DNA of 64,000 nucleotides from Kribbella pittospori (GTDB taxonomy: Bacteria; Actinomycetota; Actinomycetes; Propionibacteriales; Kribbellaceae): positions 620,001-684,000 of the forward strand of contig NZ_SJKB01000002.1 in the NCBI RefSeq assembly GCF_004331465.1, written 5' to 3'. This document shows positions 34,317-42,120 of this stretch, piece by piece. Numbering within the stretch: position 1 is the stretch's first letter; every line of letters starts with the position of its first letter. Below the pieces are notes generated by a model. That model was not told the origin of the DNA. It saw nothing but the letters and a program-made list of their open reading frames with translations, and searched no databases. The position numbers and the translations under genes are program-made.

Positions 34317-35222
34317 GTGGCCCCCGCCCGTACTGTCGCCCGCCGACTCCCGCAGGAGCCGGGCGTGTACCGCTTCCGCGACGAGGCCGGCAAGGTGCTG
34401 TACATCGGCCGAGCGGTCAACCTGCGCCGCCGGGTGCAGTCGTACTGGACCCACCTCGGCGACCGGCCCCGGCTGGCCCGGATGGTCAAGCGGATCGCCC
34501 GGATCGAGAGTGTCTGGTGCGATTCGGAGCATGAGGCAGCCTGGCTGGAGCGCAACCTGCTGGAGTACTCGAAGCCGCGCTGGAACCGCATGGAGGGCGG
34601 AGCCGAGGTCGTCGGCTACATCCGCTTCGACGACGGACCCCAACGGCCGGGGCTGCGGTTCACGCACACCGTCAGCCCGGCGGCGCCGCACTTCGGTCCG
34701 TACCTCGGTGGATTGCGCGTCCGGCAGGCGATCTCGGCACTTCAGCGAGTGCTGCCGCTGCAGTACACGGCGGACTCCAACGGATCGGTCCGTGAGTTCG
34801 CTGAGTTGTTCGGCATCGGTCCGGACGACCGCGAGGCACTGGCCCGTACGGCGTGCGCCGTACTCGAGCGTGATCCGGCCGCGGTGACTGCGTTGCGCGC
34901 CGAGTTGGTACGTCGACGGGACGTGGCCGCCGCCGGGCTCCGGTTCGAGTTCGCGGCCAAGCTGCAGGACGAGCTTGCGGCGTTCGAGTGGATCGTCGCG
35001 GAGCAGAAGGTGTCCCGGCTCGAGCCGCACGATGTCGACGTCCACGGCTGGTCGGACGGTGTGCTGGTGCGGTTCCGCATACTCGGTGGCCGGATGCAGA
35101 CCTGGACGCAGCAGGCGGTGACGGAGACGACGGCCCGCGACCGGGTGGAGGCCACGCCGGTTGCCTGGCGGACGTTCGCGCAACGCAACGCGGAGCTCGC
35201 CGCGCGGTTGCGGCAGGAATAG
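34317..35222 (+). CDS. GIY-YIG nuclease, Cho/UvrC N-terminal-half-like
   Basis: A 301-residue protein equal to the front half of UvrC. The GIY-YIG domain is at 15-90 (GVYRFRDEAGKVLYIGRAVNLRRR), shown by the motif VLYIGRAVNLRRR; a UVR motif is at about 205-235 (LRFEFAAKLQDELAAF). The RNase H-like nuclease and helix-hairpin-helix domains of UvrC are absent, as in E. coli Cho, which makes the 3' incision in nucleotide excision repair. Start is GTG 34317, six bases after dtd, so they share a transcript. Confidence 0.88.
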   Translation: MAPARTVARRLPQEPGVYRFRDEAGKVLYIGRAVNLRRRVQSYWTHLGDRPRLARMVKRIARIESVWCDSEHEAAWLERNLLEYSKPRWNRMEGGAEVVGYIRFDDGPQRPGLRFTHTVSPAAPHFGPYLGGLRVRQAISALQRVLPLQYTADSNGSVREFAELFGIGPDDREALARTACAVLERDPAAVTALRAELVRRRDVAAAGLRFEFAAKLQDELAAFEWIVAEQKVSRLEPHDVDVHGWSDGVLVRFRILGGRMQTWTQQAVTETTARDRVEATPVAWRTFAQRNAELAARLRQE

Positions 35223-35269
35223 CACCGGCCCCGGACTCGGATCGTGAGATCCGGGCCCGGGGCCGGGTG
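35223..35269. terminator. Bidirectional hairpin terminator after the Cho-like gene
   Basis: Near-perfect stem of about 20 bp (35223-35243 with 35248-35269) closed by a GTGA tetraloop, between two convergent genes. Confidence 0.85.
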
Positions 35270-35319
35270 TGCTGTTCTGGGTCGGTGAGGTTCGACTCAG
35301 AAAGGTACGTCGAGCTGGA

Positions 35320-36546
35320 TCAGCTGACGACGCCGGCGGCCGAGTGGCCGACGATGACCTTGGTGTTCAGGCTGTAGACGTCGATCACCAGGGCGTTCAC
35401 GGAGATGTACCGCTGCTGCCGCAGGACCTGGTTGAAGGTCAGCCGGGCGACACCCGGGATCTCCAGCGTCTTGTTCTCGCCGGTCGCGACCGGGTAGGTC
35501 TTGTTGCCGACCTTGATCGAGGCGATGCTCGAGGACGAGCTCACGCCGCCCTTGCCGTCCTTGGTCTTCCACGCCGACGCCGAGGACTCGATGGCGCCGA
35601 TCGACAGGTTGCCGACCTTCACTCCACCGACGTGCGAGGTGAAGTTGATGTAGGACTTGTTCTCGCCGATGGCGCCGTTCTTCGTGGTGTAGACCGCACC
35701 CACGTAGGCGACCTTCGGGATGTTCAGCTCGCCGACGGCCACCCGCACCGTCTTGCCCTCAGTCCCCTGGCAGGTGGTCTGAAGCGACGTCGGGCCGGAG
35801 ACGACCAGCTTGTCGGCGTTGGCCTTGGTGCCGTACGCGTCACCGATCACCAGCGCGGTGGCCGGCTTGGAGATCTCCGCGCGGGTCTTCAGCACCGCGA
35901 CGTCGACACCCTCCGGGATGTACTGGTTCTTCACCGTCGCGTGCAGCACGACCGCCTGCGCGTACGAGTAGATGCCGGAGCTGGTCTTCACGCCACCGAC
36001 GCGGTTCAGCACGATGTAGCCCAGGCCCGGAACCGCGACCTTGGTGTTCCACTTCGGCTTGATCAGCGACGGCACCGAGATGGCGCCGATCTTCACACCC
36101 GCGAACGTCGTGTTGCCGGTGTAGGACAGCTGGCCCTTGGAGTACTTCGCCGTGGTGGTGGTCTTCACACCCGTCAGCGTGAGCAGGTTGCCGACCTTGA
36201 TGTCGACGGCGGTCGCGTTGCTGGTGACGCCGGTCCCGCGCTTGTCGTTGAACGCGTGCGTGTCGGTCCGCACGCTGCGGGCGATCGCCTGGTTGTTCAC
36301 GTTCGCCGTGGCGATGTCGTTCTTGTCGGCCTTCGTGGCGTCCGTGGTGCAACCGAACTTGCTGACCACCTGCGGGCCGCTGTTCGCCAGCCCGGATTCA
36401 ACGTCGGTCCCGTACGAGTAGCCGCTGTATCCGAAAACCGGCGAGGCGGACGCAGAACCCGAAGTCAGCGCGATCGTAGAAGCCACGCCGACAACCGCCG
36501 CAACTCCGACGGCGGCGAGCTTCTTGTATCCGATGCGGGGTCGCAT
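35320..36546 (-). CDS. Large secreted beta-rich protein with an internal duplication
   Basis: A 408-residue protein with a signal peptide (about 1-35, ending GSASASP). The mature part is Thr/Ser/Val/Gly-rich and has two similar halves: VGNLLTLTGVKTTTTAKY near 115-132 and VGNLSIGAIESSASAWKT near 310-328, each followed by a strand-rich stretch with an IPGVARLTFNQV or VPGLGYIVLNRV motif. It resembles the choice-of-anchor P secreted proteins of Streptomyces, but I am not sure. No LPXTG or C-terminal membrane anchor is present. Probably a cell-surface or matrix protein. Confidence 0.72.
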   Translation of the reverse strand: MRPRIGYKKLAAVGVAAVVGVASTIALTSGSASASPVFGYSGYSYGTDVESGLANSGPQVVSKFGCTTDATKADKNDIATANVNNQAIARSVRTDTHAFNDKRGTGVTSNATAVDIKVGNLLTLTGVKTTTTAKYSKGQLSYTGNTTFAGVKIGAISVPSLIKPKWNTKVAVPGLGYIVLNRVGGVKTSSGIYSYAQAVVLHATVKNQYIPEGVDVAVLKTRAEISKPATALVIGDAYGTKANADKLVVSGPTSLQTTCQGTEGKTVRVAVGELNIPKVAYVGAVYTTKNGAIGENKSYINFTSHVGGVKVGNLSIGAIESSASAWKTKDGKGGVSSSSSIASIKVGNKTYPVATGENKTLEIPGVARLTFNQVLRQQRYISVNALVIDVYSLNTKVIVGHSAAGVVS

Positions 36547-36847
36547 TGACCCCTCCTCCCTGAGTGATGACGTGACCCGAAGTGCGGGTCAGGACACAGA
36601 CACAACTCAGCCGATTGCGGTAGGTGACGAGCTGACCCCGCTCCGAGACCAAACCGTTACATGGCCGCCCGGCAGCCGAGATTTCCCGCTGTACCCGTAA
36701 CCCGGGCACGATGACCGCAAAGCCCTGTACGGCGGCGGATCCGGACATGCCGAAGGGCCCGAACGCGCAAGGTCCGGGCCCTTCGGGGCTTACTTCAGGG
36801 TGGGCCACCGTCGGGTGGAGGTGGCACCATCAGTAACGATCGACGGC
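36547..36847. other. 301-bp noncoding stretch between the secreted protein and DUF1416 genes
   Basis: Holds the leader of the secreted protein gene, which starts at 36546 with gaggagggg ahead of it, and the hairpin at 36751-36785. Nothing else is recognised. Confidence 0.5.
36751..36785 (-). terminator. Hairpin terminator after the DUF1416 gene
   Basis: Perfect 11-bp stem (36751-36761 with 36775-36785) with a 13-base loop, located downstream of the sulfurtransferase operon on the minus strand. No T-tract. Confidence 0.65.
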
Positions 36848-37144
36848 TCAGACGGTGACGGCCACTTCCGCGACCGCGCCGTACTGGGCGACGACCTGGC
36901 GGTCGACCGGGTCGGCCTTCGGCGCCAGCGTGCGCAGCGTCCAGCTGCCCGGCGCCGCGAAGAACCGGAAGTGCCCGGTCGCCGACGTCGGCACCTCGGC
37001 GGTGAACTCACCGGAGGAGTCCAGCAGCCGCACGTACGCGCCACCGACCGGCTCCTCGCCGCGCAGGACCTGGCCCTGGATGACGGCTTCCTTGTCGACG
37101 TCGACACCCTTGAGGTCGAGGCCGCCCTTCTTCGCTCCGCACAT
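36848..37144 (-). CDS. DUF1416 / SseC-like protein
   Basis: A 98-residue protein beginning MCGAKKGGLDLKGVDV with a Cys at position 2. It has a carboxypeptidase-regulatory-like beta-sandwich (VIQGQVLRGEEPVGGAYVRL). This is the SseC family that always follows CysA-type rhodaneses in actinobacteria, and it starts four bases after the rhodanese stop. A role in sulfur transfer is inferred from that linkage. Confidence 0.92.
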   Translation of the reverse strand: MCGAKKGGLDLKGVDVDKEAVIQGQVLRGEEPVGGAYVRLLDSSGEFTAEVPTSATGHFRFFAAPGSWTLRTLAPKADPVDRQVVAQYGAVAEVAVTV

Positions 37145-37147
37145 GTG

Positions 37148-37996
37148 TCAGGCCTTTCCGGGCTCGTCGCCGAGGGCAACGGGTACGCCGACCAGCGAAC
37201 CCCACTCGGTCCAGGATCCGTCGTAGTTCTTCACGTTCGCCTGGCCGAGGATCTCGTGCAGCACGAACCAGGTGTGCGCCGAGCGCTCGCCGATCCGGCA
37301 GTACGCGATGGTGTCCTTGCCGAAGTCGACGCCCGCGTCGGCGTACAGCTTCTGCAGTTCGTCGTCGGAGCGGAAGGTGCCGTCGTCGTTGGCCGCCTTG
37401 CTCCACGGGATGCTCGCCGCGGTCGGGATGTGCCCGGCGCGCTGCGCCTGCTCCTGCGGCAGGTGGGCCGGAGCCAGCAGCCGGCCGGCGTACTCGTCCG
37501 GGCTGCGGACGTCGACCAGGTTCTTCACGCCGATGGCGTCCTTCACCTCGTCGCGGAACGCGCGGATGTTCAGGTCCTGCGCCTTCGCCTTGTACTCGGT
37601 GGCCTCGCGCTTGACGACCTCGTCGGTCAGCTCGCGGCTGTCCAGCTCCCAGCGCTTGCGGCCGCCGTCGAGCAGCCGGGCGTCGCTGTGCCCGTACAGC
37701 TTGAAGTACCAGTACGCGTAGGCCGCGAACCAGTTGTTGTTGCCGCCGTACAGCACGACCGTGTCGTCGTTCTTCACGCCGCGGTCGGACAGCAGTGCCT
37801 CGAACTGCTCCTGGTTGACGAAGTCCCGCCGGACCGGGTCCTGCAGGTCGTCCTTCCAGTCCAGCTTGATCGCACCGGCGATGTGGCCGGCGTCGTACGC
37901 CGAGACGTCTTCGTCGACCTCGATCAGGACGACCCCGGCGTCGTTCTTGTGCTCCTCGACCCAGTCGGCCGAGACGAGCGCGGATTCCCTGCTCAT
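37148..37996 (-). CDS. Thiosulfate sulfurtransferase (rhodanese)
   Basis: A 282-residue two-domain rhodanese of the actinobacterial CysA2/SseA type. The N-terminal inactive domain shows YDAGHIAGAIKLDW; the C-terminal domain has the active Cys in IAYCRIGERSAHTW. It transfers sulfane sulfur from thiosulfate to cyanide or thiol acceptors. It lies between DUF4395 and DUF1416 genes in one operon, with a ribosome site gagagg before the ATG. Confidence 0.95.
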   Translation of the reverse strand: MSRESALVSADWVEEHKNDAGVVLIEVDEDVSAYDAGHIAGAIKLDWKDDLQDPVRRDFVNQEQFEALLSDRGVKNDDTVVLYGGNNNWFAAYAYWYFKLYGHSDARLLDGGRKRWELDSRELTDEVVKREATEYKAKAQDLNIRAFRDEVKDAIGVKNLVDVRSPDEYAGRLLAPAHLPQEQAQRAGHIPTAASIPWSKAANDDGTFRSDDELQKLYADAGVDFGKDTIAYCRIGERSAHTWFVLHEILGQANVKNYDGSWTEWGSLVGVPVALGDEPGKA

Positions 37997-38008
37997 GTGT
38001 GCTGCCTC

Positions 38009-38473
38009 TCAGTTGGTAGCGGTGTTAGGCGTACGAATGCGGTGGATCAGCAGATAGGCCTCGCAACCGAGGCAGAGCCCGACGGCCGCGTTCACGAACG
38101 CGGCGACCAGGGCGAATCCGGTGGCGACCACGCCGAGCACCGTCGCACCGGTCAGATACCCGACCAGACCGACGACTGCGAAGACGAGGCCGACCAGCTG
38201 GGCGAACCGCGGCGGAGCGGCATCCTCCAACTCCTTGGGCGGACCGAGCCGTGGCCGGATCAGCCGCTTGAACAGTTGCCCGTACGGCGAGGCCTGGACG
38301 CCGAACGCGACCGAGATCGCGAACACCACGGTCTGCACCGCGAGCGGCCAGGGGCTGTTCAGTACGAGCGTCAGGGCCAGGAGCACCGTGGTCACACCGG
38401 CCGCGAACCGGAGTCCCCGCGGATCGACCTGGGGGTGTTTCACCGTGTGCTGTTGCGCCGTCCGATCGGACAT
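38009..38473 (-). CDS. DUF4395 membrane protein
   Basis: A 154-residue protein with four hydrophobic helices (about 27-47, 48-63, 90-110, 113-135). The Cys pair in GLCLGCEAYLL at the C-terminus is characteristic of DUF4395, which often occurs beside or fused to thioredoxins and rhodaneses. It may carry redox equivalents or sulfur across the membrane. It is the first gene of the sulfurtransferase operon (gggag five bases before the ATG). Confidence 0.88.
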   Translation of the reverse strand: MSDRTAQQHTVKHPQVDPRGLRFAAGVTTVLLALTLVLNSPWPLAVQTVVFAISVAFGVQASPYGQLFKRLIRPRLGPPKELEDAAPPRFAQLVGLVFAVVGLVGYLTGATVLGVVATGFALVAAFVNAAVGLCLGCEAYLLIHRIRTPNTATN

Positions 38474-38708
38474 GACGACTCCCGGAGAAGGAGTGGTTCG
38501 AGCCGGACCCGCCCGGGTTTGCGGGGAGACGACGTACGCGGAACCGTGCTCAGCGACCGGTTCCGCAGCGCTCGGGACGCCGCCTGGTCAGCGGCGACGA
38601 CACAGCGACGAGCGCACCCGGCAGTTGTCCACTGCCCGGCGCTTGGTCAGCCATGTCGTGTATGCCACGGATCGAGACTACGGAAGCCCGGCCACCCGGC
38701 CCGCCCTG

Positions 38709-38725
38709 GTCTCACTGAGTGAGAC
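38709..38725. promoter_or_regulatory. Unassigned operator-like palindrome
   Basis: Perfect 17-bp inverted repeat GTCTCACTGAGTGAGAC (8-bp arms, one central base) in the 275-bp gap between the DUF4395 start and the end of the RDD gene. It sits 236 bp upstream of the DUF4395 ATG. No regulator can be named. Confidence 0.5.
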
Positions 38726-38748
38726 AACTGATCAGATTACGGACAACC

Positions 38749-39651
38749 CTAGTTGGTCCGGACCACGTTGGTGCCGGCGACCTTGTCGTGCAGGGCCTGC
38801 TTCTTGTCGTCCCAGAGCGGCCAGAGGTAGTTGATCAGCGCGACGAAGCCGAACAGCGTGCCGACCAGCGGGATGGCGCCGAGCAGGCTGAGGCCGATGA
38901 TGAAGCCGTACCGCTTGGCCACGGCCGGACCCGGCGGCAGGCCCGGGACGTCGCGCAGCCGGACCGCGATGCCGAGCGCTTTCTTGCCCGGGGTCCAGCC
39001 CTTCTTGGTGAGGAAGAGGTACTCGTAGACGAAGGCGACCAGCAGCCCGATCAGGACCGCCGGGATCATCCACTGGTACGCCTCGGCCGGCAGCGTGGTG
39101 CTGGGCTGGGTGTTCCCCGCGGCCGCGGAGTCCATGGTGTCTTCGAGGTAGTCCCAGATCACCTGGATGTACTGGTAGTAGAAGTAGCCGGTCAGCGGCA
39201 GACCGATGATCCCGACGATGATCGAGTCGAGGATCCGGGCCCACACGCGGCGCCACCAGCCGGACAGCGGCTGGCCGTCCGGAGTCGACGGCACCCGCAG
39301 TCCGGGGTAGCCGTAGCCCTGCTGCTGTTGCGGGTACGCCGGATAGCCCTGCCCCTGCTGCTGCGGCTGCCCGTACTGCGGTTGCCCGTACTGCTGGGGC
39401 TGTCCGTACTGCGCCGGCTGGCCGTACTGCGCGGGTTGGCCGTACTGCGGTTGGCTCGGCTGGCCGGACTGCCCTCCGCCGTACACCTGGCCGTGCTGGG
39501 CGGGCTGCCCGTACTGCTGGCCCTGGTACGGACCGGGACCCTGCTGGCCGCGGCGCTGATCAGTCCAGGCGTTGCCGTCCCAGTAGCGCTGCTGGGTCGG
39601 GTCCTGTGGGTCGTCGTACCAACCGGCTGGGTAGCTCACGTGGGACAGCAT
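38749..39651 (-). CDS. RDD family membrane protein with DUF2510 and Gln/Tyr/Gly repeats
   Basis: A 300-residue protein. Residues 5-35 form a DUF2510 motif ([20 protein letters not shown]); 36-125 are low-complexity repeats of QYGQP type; 130-300 are an RDD domain with the helices [13 protein letters not shown] and [31 protein letters not shown], and the typical [19 protein letters not shown] end. RDD proteins may be Na+/H+ antiporters or transport components; function is unsettled. The start may instead be GTG at 39639. Relatives lie at 54792-57413. Confidence 0.88.
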   Translation of the reverse strand: MLSHVSYPAGWYDDPQDPTQQRYWDGNAWTDQRRGQQGPGPYQGQQYGQPAQHGQVYGGGQSGQPSQPQYGQPAQYGQPAQYGQPQQYGQPQYGQPQQQGQGYPAYPQQQQGYGYPGLRVPSTPDGQPLSGWWRRVWARILDSIIVGIIGLPLTGYFYYQYIQVIWDYLEDTMDSAAAGNTQPSTTLPAEAYQWMIPAVLIGLLVAFVYEYLFLTKKGWTPGKKALGIAVRLRDVPGLPPGPAVAKRYGFIIGLSLLGAIPLVGTLFGFVALINYLWPLWDDKKQALHDKVAGTNVVRTN

Positions 39652-39701
39652 TCCCTACGAGGCGGTGCATCCGCCATTGGGTTGCAGCTACCGGACACCG
39701 T

Positions 39702-40142
39702 CTACTGCGGCTGGCGGTCGAGCGCGGTCGCCAGCGCGGCGATCACGTCGGGCTTGCGCGGCGCACCGCTGGCCCGTTTGACGACCGCTCCGGTGCGGTC
39801 GAGCACCAGCGTCGTCGGGGTCCGCAGGATGTCGAGCCGCCGGACCAGCTCCAGGTGCGACTCGGCGTCGAGCTCGACATGCCGGACGCCGTCGACCATG
39901 CCCTCGACCTCGGCCAGCGTCCGCCGGGTCGCCCGACACGGTGCGCAGAACGCCGACGAGAACTGCAGCAGCGTCGCCCGCTCCCCCAGCTCCGCACCGA
40001 CCTCCGCCGCGGAAACCCGCTCCACGCCGTCCACTTCTCGCGTCACGACCTTCCGGAACCGCCCGTCCCACCACACTTTGGCCAGGCTGAACAGGACACC
40101 AGCGGCAACCGCCGCTACCAGTACCCATGTCCCCAGGCTCAT
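39702..40142 (-). CDS. Membrane-anchored thioredoxin-like protein
   Basis: A 146-residue protein. One N-terminal membrane helix (about 5-25) anchors a thioredoxin domain with the redox motif CAPC in FSSAFCAPCRATRRTL and the cis-Pro in LRTPTTLVLD. It resembles ThiX of mycobacteria, which also lies beside the rhodanese/SseC genes and glnR. Start ATG 40142 has TACTGT eight bases upstream; an in-frame ATG at 40178 lies before that promoter element and was rejected. Confidence 0.88.
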   Translation of the reverse strand: MSLGTWVLVAAVAAGVLFSLAKVWWDGRFRKVVTREVDGVERVSAAEVGAELGERATLLQFSSAFCAPCRATRRTLAEVEGMVDGVRHVELDAESHLELVRRLDILRTPTTLVLDRTGAVVKRASGAPRKPDVIAALATALDRQPQ

Positions 40143-40150
40143 AGCAATCC

Positions 40151-40156
40151 ACAGTA
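40151..40156 (-). promoter_or_regulatory. -10 element of the thioredoxin gene, probable leaderless promoter
   Basis: TACTGT on the minus strand, eight bases before ATG 40142. Confidence 0.5.
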
Positions 40157-40214
40157 CGTCGCAGTGTTTACGCTTCAACCAGCCGTTTCACTCCTCCGAC
40201 TGGACAATGGGTGG

Positions 40215-40640
40215 GTGGAGAACGGACTGGTGGTGCGGGCGGGGGTGGTCATTCCGGACAGCGAGTTGGCGTGGAGGTTCTCGCGGTCCAGTGGGCCGGG
40301 TGGGCAGTCGGTGAACACGACGGACAGCCGGGTGGAGCTGAGTTTCGACGTGGCGGCGACCACGGCGTTGAGCGACGTACTGAAGGCGCGAGCGCTGGAA
40401 CGGCTGGGGTCGCGGCTGGTCGACGGCGTGGTGACGATCGCTGCGTCGGAATACAAGTCGCAGTGGCGGAACCGGGAGGCGGCTCGCGAGCGGCTCGTGG
40501 CGCTGATCCGGGAGGCGATCGCGCCACCGCCGAGGAAGCGGCGGCCGACCAAACCGAGCAAGTCGTCCGTCCGGCGCCGGCTCGACGACAAGAAGCGCCG
40601 AGGCCAGACCAAGCGCCTCCGCGGCCGCCCGGACGACTAA
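40215..40640 (+). CDS. arfB: Alternative ribosome-rescue factor, peptidyl-tRNA hydrolase ArfB
   Basis: A 141-residue YaeJ/ArfB protein. The catalytic GGQ is in RSSGPGGQSVNTTDSRVEL; the C-terminal tail is strongly basic (KKRRGQTKRLRGR) and would enter the empty mRNA channel of stalled ribosomes. Its action is to release nascent chains on non-stop complexes. Start is GTG 40215 with GACAAT six bases upstream; there is a long open frame ahead of it with no coding support. Confidence 0.95.
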   Translation: MENGLVVRAGVVIPDSELAWRFSRSSGPGGQSVNTTDSRVELSFDVAATTALSDVLKARALERLGSRLVDGVVTIAASEYKSQWRNREAARERLVALIREAIAPPPRKRRPTKPSKSSVRRRLDDKKRRGQTKRLRGRPDD

Positions 40641-40664
40641 GAGGCCGCCCGGAGGACCAAGAGG

Positions 40665-41378
40665 TCAGGCCGGCGCGTCAGCGGTTTCGCGGGTGGCGGT
40701 GACCGGTGGGACGACGAAGCGGTAGCCGACGTTGCGGACGGTCCCGATCAGGGACTCGTGCTCCGGGCCGAGCTTCGCGCGCAACCGTCGTACGTGCACG
40801 TCGACGGTCCGGGTGCCACCGAAGTAGTCGTAGCCCCAGACCTCCTGCAGCAGTTGCTCGCGGGTGAACACCCGGCCCGGGTGCTGCGCGAGGAACTTGA
40901 ACAGCTCGAACTCCTTGTAGGTGAGGTCGAGCGCCCGCCCGTTCAGCTTCGCCGTGTACGACGCCTCGTCGATCACGACGTCGCCCGTGCGGATCAGGCT
41001 GGAGTCGGGGTCCTCGTCGCGGGCCGCGGCGAGGCGGCCGATCACCAGCCGCAGCCGCGCCTCGATCTCGGCGGGACCGGCGGTGTCGAGCAGTACGTCG
41101 TCCGCGCCCCAGTCGGCGTTCACCGCGGTCAGACCGCCCTCGGTGACCACCAGGATCAGCGGCACCTCGATCCCGGTGGTGCGGATCAGACGAGACACGC
41201 TCCGGACGGCGACCAGGTCGCGGCGGGCGTCGAGCAGGACCGCATCCGCATCGGGAGCATCGACCAGCGCGGCGACCTCGGCGGGCAGGATCCGGATCTG
41301 ATGCGGAAGCAGCGCGAGCGACGGCAGCACCTCCGTGGAGGCCTGCAGTGCGTTCGTCAGCAGAAGCAACGTACTCAC
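40665..41378 (-). CDS. glnR: GlnR-type global nitrogen regulator
   Basis: A 237-residue OmpR-family orphan regulator. The receiver is atypical ([56 protein letters not shown]), as in GlnR, which acts as a dimer without phosphorylation. The C-terminal winged helix has the [17 protein letters not shown] and [13 protein letters not shown] motifs. GlnR controls glnA, amtB and other nitrogen genes in actinobacteria. Start is GTG 41378 behind a strong gaggag. Its placement near mshD and the thioredoxin matches mycobacteria. Confidence 0.9.
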   Translation of the reverse strand: MSTLLLLTNALQASTEVLPSLALLPHQIRILPAEVAALVDAPDADAVLLDARRDLVAVRSVSRLIRTTGIEVPLILVVTEGGLTAVNADWGADDVLLDTAGPAEIEARLRLVIGRLAAARDEDPDSSLIRTGDVVIDEASYTAKLNGRALDLTYKEFELFKFLAQHPGRVFTREQLLQEVWGYDYFGGTRTVDVHVRRLRAKLGPEHESLIGTVRNVGYRFVVPPVTATRETADAPA

Positions 41379-41463
41379 GCTGTCTCCTCGTGCCCGGTCG
41401 TCAGGCCCCGGCGGCGTCGTTGCCGCGGACCTGAGACACACTGGGTAGCAACAGCAAGCTGAC

Positions 41464-41469
41464 ATAATA
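41464..41469 (-). promoter_or_regulatory. Possible -10 element of glnR
   Basis: TATTAT on the minus strand, 86 bp before the glnR start, the most AT-rich hexamer in the glnR-moaD gap. Confidence 0.35.
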
Positions 41470-41505
41470 GCGGACGAGCTATCGACCAGTGAGGCGTACT
41501 CCCAG

Positions 41506-41745
41506 ATGCCGGAAGTGACCATCAGGTACTTCGCCGCCGCGCGCAGCGCCGCCGGCGAGTCCTCCGCGACAGCCGACGCCGCCTCGATCCGCGACCTGAT
41601 CGGCACCGTCTCCACCGGCCGGCCCGAGCTGGCCCGGGTGCTCGGCATCTGCACCTTCCTGCTGGACGGCCAGCGGGCCGATCCCGGCACGCCGCTGCAC
41701 GCCGGTGCTCAGGTCGATGCTCTGCCCCCGTTCGCGGGCGGCTGA
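41506..41745 (+). CDS. MoaD/ThiS family sulfur carrier protein
   Basis: A 79-residue ubiquitin-like protein. It begins [17 protein letters not shown] and ends LPPFAGG with the C-terminal Gly-Gly that is thiocarboxylated. The FAAAR motif fits the MoaD branch, the small subunit of molybdopterin synthase; the only visible molybdoenzyme in the window is at 31480. No MoaE gene is nearby. Confidence 0.9.
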   Translation: MPEVTIRYFAAARSAAGESSATADAASIRDLIGTVSTGRPELARVLGICTFLLDGQRADPGTPLHAGAQVDALPPFAGG

Positions 41746-41809
41746 GACTTTTACCTTCTGGGGAAGATGCTGCTACCTTGCGTACTCGGTTCTTTTCGGA
41801 AGGTGACCG

Positions 41810-42118
41810 ATGGCGCACGTTGCTCCGACTTCGCATCGCCGTGCGACCCGAGCGTCGCATCGCGGGCATCGCAGTGACGACGGGCCGATCCAGATCACGA
41901 CCTGGCTCGGACTGACGTTCGCGTTCGTACTTGGCCTGGTGCTGACCGGGCGGTCGCACGTCGGCGTCCATGCGGCCGGGATCACGCTGCTGCTCATGCT
42001 GGTGCCGCTGACGGTCGCCGTGTTCGGCACCGCGTTCAAGCGTGGCTTCGGCTCAGGGAAGGCGGCGTTGACCACCGCCGCCTCCCTGGCCTTCGTGCTG
42101 GTGAAGTTCTTCTTCTGA
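41810..42118 (+). CDS. Small membrane protein with basic N-terminus
   Basis: A 102-residue protein. The first 25 residues are rich in Arg/His (RRATRASHRGHR), then three hydrophobic segments follow (about 32-47, 53-72, 84-101). Unknown family. ggaaggtg five bases before the ATG supports it. It ends two bases before the end of the convergent nucleotidase gene. Confidence 0.75.
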   Translation: MAHVAPTSHRRATRASHRGHRSDDGPIQITTWLGLTFAFVLGLVLTGRSHVGVHAAGITLLLMLVPLTVAVFGTAFKRGFGSGKAALTTAASLAFVLVKFFF

Positions 42119-42120
42119 GG

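Noticed and set aside
33851..34591. N-terminal extension of the BKACE gene
   Set aside because: It would overlap dtd on the other strand; the TIM-barrel begins at the chosen ATG.
41506..41745. ThiS (thiamine sulfur carrier) instead of MoaD
   Set aside because: The FAAAR motif and absence of thiamine genes nearby favour MoaD, although thiC is in the window 17 kb away.
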